A DNA stretch of 38,342 nucleotides, from assembly GCA_963169675.1 (NCBI GenBank), contig CAUJFJ010000238.1:1-38342 (forward strand), written 5' to 3'. The position numbers and the translations under genes are program-made. The stretch is from Bacteroidota bacterium (lineage in GTDB: Bacteria > Bacteroidota > Bacteroidia > AKYH767-A > OLB10). The notes under the pieces were generated by a model, which was given only the letters and a program-made list of their open reading frames with translations, did not search any database and was not told where the DNA came from. This document shows positions 16,805 through 24,852 of the stretch, piece by piece (position 1 is the stretch's first letter; each line of letters starts with the position of its first letter).

Positions 16805-17326
16805 CTATTCTGTTTCACCACTATATGCAGGGGTAACAGGTTGAATCACTTTGTAAAAATCGAGTCCGGTAGCTTTATGACACGAATTACATTGGGTGGT
16901 AAGAGCCGAATAATGTTCCACAAAGGAATCTTTATTTTTTGATTTCACAGCTTGTTCCATCAGGGCAATTGTAGATTGTAACTTGCTTATTTCCAGGTCA
17001 ATTGTACTATCAGCATATTTGTCAGTTCCAAAGTTTGCTGACAGGTCGGTGAGCGTCTCTCTAACTTTTTCTAGTTCATATCCAGCTAATTTCCAATCGT
17101 TTGTGATACCTGGTTGCCACATCCTGCCATGGTGAACCTGCAATCTGTTCATCAACACCGACAAACGGGGCTTTATTTTAGTTTCCAATTGTTGAATTCT
17201 GGTCTCTAATGAATCGATCGTTGTTTGCCTCACAGCCGATTTTTCATTGCAGGAGCAGTTCTGTTTGCAGGATAGCTGTGTGATGCTGAGGCAAATCAAG
17301 CCCAGGATTGCGAAAGTTGGTTTCAT
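16805..17326 (-). CDS. c-type cytochrome, probable lipoprotein, single CXXCH
   Basis: 173 residues from the ATG at 17326; the longer reading would run into the divergent gene. The N-terminus is a lipoprotein-like signal peptide ending QLSC with Cys20, although Gln at -3 is atypical. A short coiled-coil-like segment follows (about 34-55), then helices with HHGRMW (65-70). A single haem-binding CNSCH lies at 146-150 near the C-terminus. A haem site at the end of a helical protein recalls cytochrome c' and b562 layouts, with Met69 or a histidine as a possible second ligand; that is inference. The partner in electron transfer is unknown. It is divergent from the glycosyltransferase gene. Confidence 0.75.
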   Translation of the reverse strand: MKPTFAILGLICLSITQLSCKQNCSCNEKSAVRQTTIDSLETRIQQLETKIKPRLSVLMNRLQVHHGRMWQPGITNDWKLAGYELEKVRETLTDLSANFGTDKYADSTIDLEISKLQSTIALMEQAVKSKNKDSFVEHYSALTTQCNSCHKATGLDFYKVIQPVTPAYSGETE

Positions 17327-17378
17327 AACTATTGAAATATCAGGTACAATAATAATGAAAATGCGTGCTACTCTTTCA

Positions 17379-17386
17379 TAAATTTG
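17379..17386 (+). promoter_or_regulatory. -7 box TAAATTTG of the glycosyltransferase unit
   Basis: Exact TAnnTTTG. It lies inside the longest open frame, so the GTG at 17365 would be upstream of the transcript start (about 17391). This favours translation from the TTG at 17422. Confidence 0.6.
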
Positions 17387-17421
17387 CGTTTCCTTTATCC
17401 GGCCCGTTAAACTACACCCAT

Positions 17422-18558
17422 TTGTCTGTAAAACCACTCATTATAGTTTCCGTTACCAGTGACTTGAGTACCGATCAAAGGGTTCACCGTACCTGTTTGG
17501 TTTTGGCAGAACAAGGTTTCGAGGTGTTGCTAACGGGTAGACAACTTCCTTCCAGCATTGCAGTAGCTGAAAGAAGTTACCGCACCAACCGGTTTAAACT
17601 TTGGTTTACGACTGGTCCTTTGTTTTATGCAACATTCAACATAAGATTATTCTTCTATTTAATTTTTTCAAAGGCCAAATATCTTTTTGCCAACGACCTC
17701 GATGCTTTACCTGCAAATTATCTGGCATCCCGCTTAAAGCGGATTCCTTTAATTTATGATAGTCATGAATATTATACTGGAGTTCCGGAACTTGAAAACC
17801 GGCCATTTGTAAAAGCATGCTGGAAATGGTTCGAAAGAATGATATTCCCGGGTTTAAAAACCATCATCACGGTCAATGATTCTATTGCGTCCTTATATGA
17901 AAAAGAATATGGGAAGCGACCTTTGGTAATTCGGAATGTTCCTTTGAAAGGAGGTTTTCAGCCAACAACCAACAAAACGGAATTGCGCAAAAAACTGCAA
18001 TTACCGGAATCAGGTAAGCTGATAATTTTGCAGGGTGCCGGAATCAACATTCAGCGGGGCGCTGAAGAAGCCGTGCTGGCAATGCAATTTCTGGAAAATA
18101 CTACATTATTAATCGTTGGTGGCGGTGATGTTTTGCCAGTGCTGAAGGACCTTGTTAAAGAATACCGGCTGGAAAATAAAATCATTTTCAAACCACGACT
18201 TCCCTATACCGAATTAATGCAACATACACGTGCAGCGGATCTGGGATTGACCCTTGACAAAGACACCAACATCAATTACCGATTCAGTTTACCCAATAAA
18301 ATATTTGACTATATTCATGCTGGCATCCCTGTTCTGGCGTCGCGATTGCCCGAAGTGGAGCGAATTATAGCAGGTTATGGCGTTGGGGATTTCATCGAAC
18401 GCCATGATCCGAAGCATATTGCAGAAAAAATGGAAAGTATGCTTCAGAATGAATCAGCACTTGCAGGATGGCGAAAAAATCTTGAAATTGCATCGCGTGA
18501 ATTAAACTGGGATGAGGAAAAAAAGAAGTTTCCAAAAATTATAAATGAGCAATACTGA
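17422..18558 (+). CDS. glycosyltransferase, GT-B fold (GT4-like)
   Basis: Transfers a sugar from a nucleotide donor to a cell-surface glycan; donor and acceptor are unknown. The reading frame opens at a GTG at 17365, but the promoter box at 17379-17386 lies after it. I therefore place the start at the TTG at 17422, giving MSVKPLIIVSVTSDLS, the expected first strand of the fold (378 residues). The N-terminal lobe has DQRVHRTCLVLAEQGFEV and YDSHEYYTG; the C-terminal lobe has GAGINIQRGAEEA and NKIFDYIHAGIPVLAS, the GT4 donor-site segment. The next gene overlaps its 3' end by 14 bases, so the two are cotranscribed. Confidence 0.82.
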   Translation: MSVKPLIIVSVTSDLSTDQRVHRTCLVLAEQGFEVLLTGRQLPSSIAVAERSYRTNRFKLWFTTGPLFYATFNIRLFFYLIFSKAKYLFANDLDALPANYLASRLKRIPLIYDSHEYYTGVPELENRPFVKACWKWFERMIFPGLKTIITVNDSIASLYEKEYGKRPLVIRNVPLKGGFQPTTNKTELRKKLQLPESGKLIILQGAGINIQRGAEEAVLAMQFLENTTLLIVGGGDVLPVLKDLVKEYRLENKIIFKPRLPYTELMQHTRAADLGLTLDKDTNINYRFSLPNKIFDYIHAGIPVLASRLPEVERIIAGYGVGDFIERHDPKHIAEKMESMLQNESALAGWRKNLEIASRELNWDEEKKKFPKIINEQY

Positions 18559-19699
18559 AAAACATCTTCATATCATCAGTTTTGATGTCCCCTTTCCTGC
18601 CAATTATGGCGGTGTGATTGATGTATATTTTAAAGTAAAATCGCTTCATGCAAAAGGAATCAAAGTTCACCTGCATTGTTTCCATTATGGTCGCGAGCAA
18701 TCGTCGATGCTTAACAGGTATTGCGCTTCCGTAGATTACTATCCACGAAATGTTGCCAAATCGCAGTTGTTTCTGAAGCAACCTTATATTGTTATTTCCC
18801 GAAACTCCGATCAGCTGTTGACTAACCTGCTAAAAGATGACTACCCGATTTTGTTTGAAGGTTTACATACTTGTAATATCATTACAGAAGAAAAGCTGAA
18901 AGACCGGATAAAAATTGTTCGCACTCATAATGTTGAACACGATTATTATCAGAATCTGGCAAAAGTTGAAAGCAATATTTTTAAACGTTACTATTTTTAT
19001 AATGAATCCAGCAAACTGGAAACATTTGAGCAAGTTTTGCAGCATGCGCAGATCATAGCTGCCATCTCGAGAAATGATACCGCACATTTTGATAAAAAAT
19101 ATGGGAATGCCTTTTACATTCCTGCTTTTCATAATAATGAACAGGTAAATATTATGCCCGGCAAAGGTCACTTTGCATTCTACCATGGCAATTTGGCTAT
19201 TGGTGAGAATAATGAAGCAGCTTTATATCTGGTAAATGAAGTTTTTAATCAGAGTAAAATTCCGCTTATCATTGCCGGTTCGCGACCAACCGGAGACTTG
19301 CGCAATGCTGTTGCGAAAAAAAATCATATCACACTTATTGCTGATCTTACCACCAAACAAATTCATCAGCTCATTCATGATGCACATATAAATATTCTGC
19401 CAACTTTTCAACCAACAGGCATCAAACTCAAATTGCTTTCTGCGTTGTACAATGGTCGTTTTGCACTGGTAAATCCTATGATGGTAGAGAATACCGGTTT
19501 AGAAAATTTATGTGATATAGCTGAAACTCCTGCTGCCATGCGCATCAGAACTCAGGAATTAATGGAAATAGATTTCAAGACAGCAGACATCAAAACCAGA
19601 GAAAAAATATTGCACGAGAACTTTTCCAATTCCGTGAATGCACAAAAATTAATTGACCTTATTTTCAGTACCGGAAAAGGACTTTTCCCTCAATTCTGA
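18545..19699 (+). CDS. glycosyltransferase-like protein (GT-B), partner of the upstream gene
   Basis: Probably a glycosyltransferase of the same pathway as the gene it overlaps. Its 384 residues open with HIISFDVPFPANYGGVIDVY, the N-terminal loop of GT4-type enzymes. They continue with VRTHNVEHDYYQNLA and end with a C-terminal lobe that includes IAGSRPTG, HINILPTFQPTGIKLKLLSAL and NGRFALVNP, positioned like a donor-binding site. The usual E-x7-E pair is not clear, so activity is less certain than for the first gene. Its ATG lies within the end of the upstream gene. Its stop overlaps that of convergent ftsE by 10 bases. Confidence 0.75.
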   Translation: MSNTEKHLHIISFDVPFPANYGGVIDVYFKVKSLHAKGIKVHLHCFHYGREQSSMLNRYCASVDYYPRNVAKSQLFLKQPYIVISRNSDQLLTNLLKDDYPILFEGLHTCNIITEEKLKDRIKIVRTHNVEHDYYQNLAKVESNIFKRYYFYNESSKLETFEQVLQHAQIIAAISRNDTAHFDKKYGNAFYIPAFHNNEQVNIMPGKGHFAFYHGNLAIGENNEAALYLVNEVFNQSKIPLIIAGSRPTGDLRNAVAKKNHITLIADLTTKQIHQLIHDAHINILPTFQPTGIKLKLLSALYNGRFALVNPMMVENTGLENLCDIAETPAAMRIRTQELMEIDFKTADIKTREKILHENFSNSVNAQKLIDLIFSTGKGLFPQF

Positions 19700-20370
19700 G
19701 TGTGATCGAATACTTTACCCTGATCAAATTTGACAATCCGGGCCGGGAATTTTTCGATTAATGAATAATTATGGGTTGCCATCACCACAGCTCTGCCACT
19801 TCTGCTGATTTCAAAAAAGAGATTCATGATTTCGTTGGATGTCTCGGGATCAAGATTTCCGCTGGGTTCATCGGCGAGAATCACATCAGGATCATTCAGC
19901 AATGCCCTTGCAATTGCCAGACGTTGTTGTTCACCACCCGATAACTCATGTGGCATTTTAAATCCTTTGGTCCCTAAAGCAACTTTATTTAAAACTTCAT
20001 TAATCCGGTCGCTTATTTTATTCTTGTCCTTCCAACCGGTTGCTTTCAGCACGAATTCGAGGTTCTCGCGGGCAGAGCGATCGGTCAGCAACTGAAAATC
20101 CTGGAACACAATCCCCAGTTTTCGTCGCAAAAATGGAATTTCCTTAGTTTTTATTTTGCGAAGATTATACCCGGCAACGGCTCCTTCACCCTGAGTAAGC
20201 TTAATATCGCCATAAAGCACTTTCAGCAGGCTGCTTTTCCCGCTTCCGGTTTTCCCGATCAGGTAAACAAACTCTCCTTTGTGGATATCCAGATTTACAT
20301 TGTTCAGAATCAGATTCTTTTTCTGAAATATACTGGCATTCTCCAGCTTTATGATATTTGATGTGTCCAT
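19690..20370 (-). CDS. ftsE: ABC transporter ATP-binding protein, FtsE-type
   Basis: FtsE binds the membrane protein FtsX; in other bacteria the pair activates peptidoglycan hydrolases at division. The 226 residues carry Walker A GKTGSGKSS (39-47), the Q-loop in GIVFQDFQLL (86-95), signature LSGGEQQR (143-150), Walker B VILADEP (163-169) and the switch histidine H200. The size, FVYLIGKTGSGKSSLLK and the QLLTDRSARENL segment favour FtsE over a LolD-type subunit, although LolD remains possible. No ftsX lies in the window. A small conserved-looking gene precedes it by eight bases and likely shares its transcript. Confidence 0.85.
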   Translation of the reverse strand: MDTSNIIKLENASIFQKKNLILNNVNLDIHKGEFVYLIGKTGSGKSSLLKVLYGDIKLTQGEGAVAGYNLRKIKTKEIPFLRRKLGIVFQDFQLLTDRSARENLEFVLKATGWKDKNKISDRINEVLNKVALGTKGFKMPHELSGGEQQRLAIARALLNDPDVILADEPSGNLDPETSNEIMNLFFEISRSGRAVVMATHNYSLIEKFPARIVKFDQGKVFDHTQN

Positions 20371-20378
20371 AGTTCTGA

Positions 20379-20582
20379 TCAGACTTCGAGTTTCATTACT
20401 TTGCCAAATGGAATTTCACTGATAATTTTAATGACTTCAGCTTCCTTGTCACCCAAACCACATTTTACCAATGCTTTTTCGGGGCGATCGACTCTAAAAT
20501 AGGCCAAAAGCGTGAATTTGTCGTCACGCAACTGAACGTAATCGGGAATTTTCGCTTTGCCTTTGATCTTGAGGATATACAT
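20379..20582 (-). CDS. 67-residue protein of unknown function upstream of ftsE
   Basis: Starting at the ATG at 20582 gives MYILKIKGKAKIPDYVQLRD, 67 residues; a longer reading adds six (20600). The box at 20615-20622 leaves a leader of about 26 bases for the shorter start and about 8 for the longer, so I prefer the shorter. The protein is basic, without signal peptide or membrane segment. Codon use and the eight-base gap to ftsE say it is real and cotranscribed. I do not recognise a family; a cytosolic accessory of FtsE is only a guess from position. Confidence 0.75.
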   Translation of the reverse strand: MYILKIKGKAKIPDYVQLRDDKFTLLAYFRVDRPEKALVKCGLGDKEAEVIKIISEIPFGKVMKLEV

Positions 20583-20614
20583 AGTCGCAATTATGAGCAC
20601 AAAATTACTAAATG

Positions 20615-20622
20615 CAAAGGTA
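20615..20622 (-). promoter_or_regulatory. -7 box TACCTTTG of the small gene and ftsE
   Basis: Exact TAnnTTTG on the minus strand, a few bases downstream of the terminator of the lipoprotein gene. Confidence 0.65.
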
Positions 20623-20624
20623 CC

Positions 20625-20659
20625 AAAAAAAGCCCCCGGAATAAGTTATGCCGGGGGCT
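20625..20659 (-). terminator. terminator of the lipoprotein gene
   Basis: AGCCCCCGG (20631-20639) pairs with CCGGGGGCT (20651-20659). The A-run at 20625-20631 is the T-run on the minus strand. Confidence 0.9.
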
Positions 20660-20674
20660 GTGTTGAAATGTGGT

Positions 20675-21517
20675 TTACCGAAGCTCGATGGTGTGGGTAT
20701 TTGAACCGATGGTTACCTGTGCCAATCGGTCACAGTTTCCATTCAGATAACCATAATTGATCACCCGGGTTTGACGGTTGGCTGGTGTAAATGATATTAC
20801 TCCTTCTTTGATCCATTTACAATCGAGTGCAATTAAAAGGGGCGTGTCAATATTTGCACTAAAAGTGGTTCCTGAAAATCCGGTGCCTGAGGCTTGTCCG
20901 GTAATCCGGTAAACATCATCTGACCAGATGGAGGTTGACGCTCCTTCGATCCATTCCCGCTCTCGTGCCGATGACCAGCTTAAAACCTGTCCCGTTGTAG
21001 CAGTAATTGATCCGGAAACAGCGATTGAAAACCAGGTATTGCCACTGCTATTGGTGCCTTCATTGGTAACAGTTTTGGTTCCGCCAACCTGATAATCGTT
21101 CACAAAATAATTGTTAAAACTAATGGTATGAACCGATCCGCTATCGCGATAAGCTCCTTGATAAGTGACAATAATCTGTCCCATGCGGTAGCGACCATCC
21201 AGACACAGGCAATTCGTTGTACCAAAATCGATGGTAATTACCCTTGGTGATGAAATGGAATCGTGGGTAACTGTAGCACAAGGACTCATCATAATTGTTT
21301 CGTCATTAGTGCCTTTGAAAGTCGTTAAAGTGCCGCCATCGGCTGCCTGATCTGCCATAGTAGAAACATCATCATAAGTTGCTTCGGCAAACGAATTGTC
21401 GATAGCAGTACTGGTATCACTGTCAGGTTCATCCTTTTCCTTGCGACAACCGGCTAAAACCGATAACCCTAACAGAGATAACACAATTAAACTTTTCATT
21501 GGATTGAACATTTTCAT
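20675..21517 (-). CDS. lipoprotein of unknown function
   Basis: 280 residues with a signal peptide (MKMFNPMKSLIVLSL) and a clear lipobox LAGC with Cys near residue 23, followed by a charged linker RKEKDEPDSDTST. The start may instead be the second Met at 21499, leaving the lipobox unchanged. The rest is rich in Ser, Thr, Gly and beta-strand-like segments with repeated ITxTTGQVLSW and SGTTFSANIDTPL motifs. It contains no catalytic motif that I recognise. It is probably anchored in the outer membrane facing the periplasm or surface. A strong terminator follows. It is divergent from the TPR gene; the 180-base gap holds an inverted repeat at 21651-21680. Confidence 0.8.
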   Translation of the reverse strand: MKMFNPMKSLIVLSLLGLSVLAGCRKEKDEPDSDTSTAIDNSFAEATYDDVSTMADQAADGGTLTTFKGTNDETIMMSPCATVTHDSISSPRVITIDFGTTNCLCLDGRYRMGQIIVTYQGAYRDSGSVHTISFNNYFVNDYQVGGTKTVTNEGTNSSGNTWFSIAVSGSITATTGQVLSWSSAREREWIEGASTSIWSDDVYRITGQASGTGFSGTTFSANIDTPLLIALDCKWIKEGVISFTPANRQTRVINYGYLNGNCDRLAQVTIGSNTHTIELR

Positions 21518-21650
21518 AGCTTAAGAATTTATTGGGATTTTGGTGTCAGACCTTCCGGGAAGCAAAAGGTTTAATCGTCGGGTAATAATGGTGTTTTTGA
21601 GAAATTATTGTGTGGAGTTTTCAATAGTTTGTTGTTCATAATTTCCCCGT

Positions 21651-21680
21651 ATGGGATAATATAAACAAATAGTATCCCGT
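21651..21680. promoter_or_regulatory. inverted repeat upstream of the TPR gene
   Basis: ATGGGATA (21651-21658) and TATCCCGT (21673-21680), 7 of 8 bases complementary with a 14-base spacer. It sits about 10-40 bases upstream of the -7 box at 21691, where a regulator could act. No factor is known. Confidence 0.35.
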
Positions 21681-21690
21681 TTGTAAGAAG

Positions 21691-21698
21691 TAATTTTG
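21691..21698 (+). promoter_or_regulatory. -7 box TAATTTTG of the TPR and outer-membrane genes
   Basis: Exact TAnnTTTG. Transcription would start near 21703, which rules out the upstream in-frame start at 21696 and supports the ATG at 21729. Confidence 0.7.
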
Positions 21699-21728
21699 CA
21701 GATACTACCACCACCTCCCCATAAAACT

Positions 21729-24700
21729 ATGATAAACAAATTGTTGAGTAAAGTAATTTTAATTTTTGCCATCACCGTTTTTATGATCCCGGCAGTACGT
21801 GCACAGCAGCCGGAAACACATCATGACCCGGCAAAAAAATACAGACTGGCCTATGAACTTTTCGTGAAAGAAAAATACAGTGCTTCACGCGAAATGTTCC
21901 ATGAATTTTTAAATGAGTCGGGAACTGCAGTAAATGACAGAATAAATGCTGAGTACTACATGGCACTGGGCGGTGCCGAATTGTATCATCCGGATGCCGA
22001 AAATGAACTGGTACGTTTTACACAAAAATATCCTGAGAGTTTAAAAGCCCGCACAGCCTATTTTCATGCAGGTAAGATTCTGTATAAGCAGAAAAAATAC
22101 AAGATGGCTGTCAATTATTTTGAAAAAACCGATATCAGCTATTTGACGAATGATGAAGTTTCAGAATATTATTTCAAATCGGGCTATAGTTATTTCACAA
22201 CCGGCGATCTGACAAAAGCAAGCAAAAGCTTTCATGAGATCCTGAATGTAGAATCCAAATACAAGACTGCTGCAAATTATTATTATGCACATGTTGCTTA
22301 CCAGAATAACAATCTGGCAACAGCATTAACAGCCTTCGAAAAATTAAAAGATTCAGATAGCTTTGGTCCCGTAGTCCCTTATTACATCATCCAGATTTAC
22401 TACGAACAGGAAAATTATGATGAGCTCATTCGCTATGCCAAAACTTTGGAAGGAAGAACCGATCTAAAAAACTATGCGGAAATAAAACGCTATGTGGCGG
22501 AGTCCTATTACAAAAAGGGTCAGTATGAAAAGGCATTGGAGATGTTCGAAGAATTCGAAAAGAACTATCCCCGCCTGAGTCGTGATGATCAGTACCAGTT
22601 AGGATATTGCAATTATAAATTAGGAAAGTACGAAAAAGCGATTGGCTATTTTGAAAAAGTAGTGAATGTCAAAGACAAACTACAGCAGGTGGCATATTAT
22701 AATCTCGGAGATTGCTTCTTAAAGACCAAAAACAAGCAAAGTGCTCGCAACGCGTTTCAATTTGCTTCGAAAGCCGACTACGATAAAACTATTCAGGAAG
22801 AGTCATTATTCAATTATGCAAAACTTTCACTGGAGCTTTCGTTCCAATCTGTAGCAGTGAATGCTTTGAATGATTTCACAAGACTGTATCCTACCTCTAA
22901 ATATACCGATGAGGTGAATGAGCTTATGGCACAACTTTATATTACTACCAAGAATTATAAAGATGCGTTGGTGGCTTTGGATAAGATAAAAGCCAAGTCT
23001 GAAAAAGCAAAGGCAGCTTACCAGAAAGTAGCTTACTTCAGGGCAATCGAATTTTTCAACGACCGTGATTACGAAAAATCTATTTCTCTCTTCAACAAAG
23101 CCATAACTACTGAAGTCGATCAGAAAATAAGGGCACAGGCGATGTACTGGAAAGCGGAAGCTATTTATCACCAGAAGCAGTACGAAGCAGCTATTAAACA
23201 ATACCGGATTTTTATTTTCAATCCGTCTTCTATCAATACACCCATGTACAATACTGCAAATTACAATATGGGATATTGTTATTTCAATCTGGAAAATTAT
23301 CCGGAAGCAAATACCTGGTTCAGGAAATATCTGAAAACGAAAGCAGAGACTGATCCCGCAAAATACAATGATGCCTTAATCAGGATCGGAGATGGGTTCT
23401 TTGTTTTGAAAGATTACGACAATGCATTGTCGTATTACAATGATGCAGTAGCGGCAGGTGCAAAGGCGTCAGATTACTGTTTGTTTCAGAATGGTATTAT
23501 TATGGGTATCAAAGGCGATATGAAAGGCAAGGCCAATACCATGAACCAACTGGCTGTCAAATATCCGAAATCGGTATTTATAGATGATGCTCAGTACGAA
23601 AAAGGAAATGCATTGCTTTCACAGGAAGATTACAAAGCTGCCGAAGATATATTCAAGAAAATAATTCGTGATCAGCCCCAAAGTGAATATGCGAAAAAAT
23701 CACTTTTAAAAATCGCACTAATTCAGTTCAACCTCAAGCAGGATGATCAGGCTCTTTCAACCTACAAAGATGTGGTAAAAAAATATCCATCTACATCGGA
23801 AGCCATGGAGGCCCTTACAGGTATCAAAAATATTTATGTTGGAAATGGTAATCCACAGGGATATTTTGATTACATAAAAACAGTTTCTACGGTGAATGTA
23901 AGCACCGGTGCTCAGGATTCTATCACTTATGAAGCTGCTGAGCAACTTTATCTGAAGGGAGATCATAAAAATGCTTCCCGCAATTTTGAAGAGTATCTGA
24001 AGAAATTCCCAAATGGGTATTTCGAACTCAATGCTACATTCTACAAAGCGGAATCAGATTACCGCAACAAGGAATATGCAAAGGCATTGGCAGGATATGT
24101 TCACGTGACTTCTAAACCACGAAATCTGTTTACTGAAAAATCACTTTTGAAATCGGGTACCATTTACCTGAATGATAACAAGTATGATGAGGCGATTGCA
24201 GATTTCAACAGACTGGAAGAAGTAGCAGATTTCCGTGATAATATCATCGAAGCACAGAGTGGAAAAATGAGAGCGTACTTCAAAAAAGGCGACTTCGACA
24301 ATACCATTACCAATGCCAGAAAATTACTTTCGGGTGATAAAGTTTCTAATGAGCTAGTCAATGAAGCACACTTGTTACATGGCCGTGCATCACTTGCATT
24401 AAATGACTTGCAGGCAGCAACTACAGAATTTACGGCAATTTCAAAAATTAACAGTGCCAATGGTGCGGAAGCGAAATATAGTCTGGCTCTCATACAATAC
24501 AAACTGGGTAACTTTAAGGAATCTCAGAAAAAATGTTTCGACGTAATCAATTTGTCGCCATCGTATGAGTTTTGGATCGGAAAATCATTCCTGTTGCTGG
24601 GTGATAATTATGTTGGTCTGAAAGATTTGTTCCAGGCTAAGCATACTTTCAGATCGGTACTCGAGAACTACGAAAAAAATGTTACTGATCCGGAAGATAT

Positions 24701-24827
24701 CAGACTCCAGGCGAAAGAAAAACTGGATGCTATTGAAAAAGGAGAGAATGAAAAATTACAGAAAGAAATAGAAGAAAAGGAAAAACAGTATTTCGGTTCC
24801 GACCGTGACAGTACCGATTCAGAATAA
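21729..24827 (+). CDS. large secreted tetratricopeptide-repeat protein
   Basis: 1032 residues from the ATG at 21729, chosen because it gives the signal peptide MINKLLSKVILIFAITVF ending VRAQ and lies after the promoter. Nearly the whole mature protein is TPR or TPR-like helical pairs. Recurrent cores include YFKSGYSYFTTGDLTKA, YYKKGQYEKALEMFEEF, YNLGDCFLKTKNKQSA and YNMGYCYFNLENYPEA. The last 50 residues form a charged coiled coil (EKLQKEIEEKEKQYFG). TPR arrays bind other proteins, so this is probably a periplasmic scaffold. The beta-barrel gene starts 25 bases downstream on the same transcript, which suggests they act together. The exact role is unknown. Confidence 0.88.
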   Translation: MINKLLSKVILIFAITVFMIPAVRAQQPETHHDPAKKYRLAYELFVKEKYSASREMFHEFLNESGTAVNDRINAEYYMALGGAELYHPDAENELVRFTQKYPESLKARTAYFHAGKILYKQKKYKMAVNYFEKTDISYLTNDEVSEYYFKSGYSYFTTGDLTKASKSFHEILNVESKYKTAANYYYAHVAYQNNNLATALTAFEKLKDSDSFGPVVPYYIIQIYYEQENYDELIRYAKTLEGRTDLKNYAEIKRYVAESYYKKGQYEKALEMFEEFEKNYPRLSRDDQYQLGYCNYKLGKYEKAIGYFEKVVNVKDKLQQVAYYNLGDCFLKTKNKQSARNAFQFASKADYDKTIQEESLFNYAKLSLELSFQSVAVNALNDFTRLYPTSKYTDEVNELMAQLYITTKNYKDALVALDKIKAKSEKAKAAYQKVAYFRAIEFFNDRDYEKSISLFNKAITTEVDQKIRAQAMYWKAEAIYHQKQYEAAIKQYRIFIFNPSSINTPMYNTANYNMGYCYFNLENYPEANTWFRKYLKTKAETDPAKYNDALIRIGDGFFVLKDYDNALSYYNDAVAAGAKASDYCLFQNGIIMGIKGDMKGKANTMNQLAVKYPKSVFIDDAQYEKGNALLSQEDYKAAEDIFKKIIRDQPQSEYAKKSLLKIALIQFNLKQDDQALSTYKDVVKKYPSTSEAMEALTGIKNIYVGNGNPQGYFDYIKTVSTVNVSTGAQDSITYEAAEQLYLKGDHKNASRNFEEYLKKFPNGYFELNATFYKAESDYRNKEYAKALAGYVHVTSKPRNLFTEKSLLKSGTIYLNDNKYDEAIADFNRLEEVADFRDNIIEAQSGKMRAYFKKGDFDNTITNARKLLSGDKVSNELVNEAHLLHGRASLALNDLQAATTEFTAISKINSANGAEAKYSLALIQYKLGNFKESQKKCFDVINLSPSYEFWIGKSFLLLGDNYVGLKDLFQAKHTFRSVLENYEKNVTDPEDIRLQAKEKLDAIEKGENEKLQKEIEEKEKQYFGSDRDSTDSE

Positions 24828-24852
24828 TTCCGAAACACTGAAAAAAAGAACT

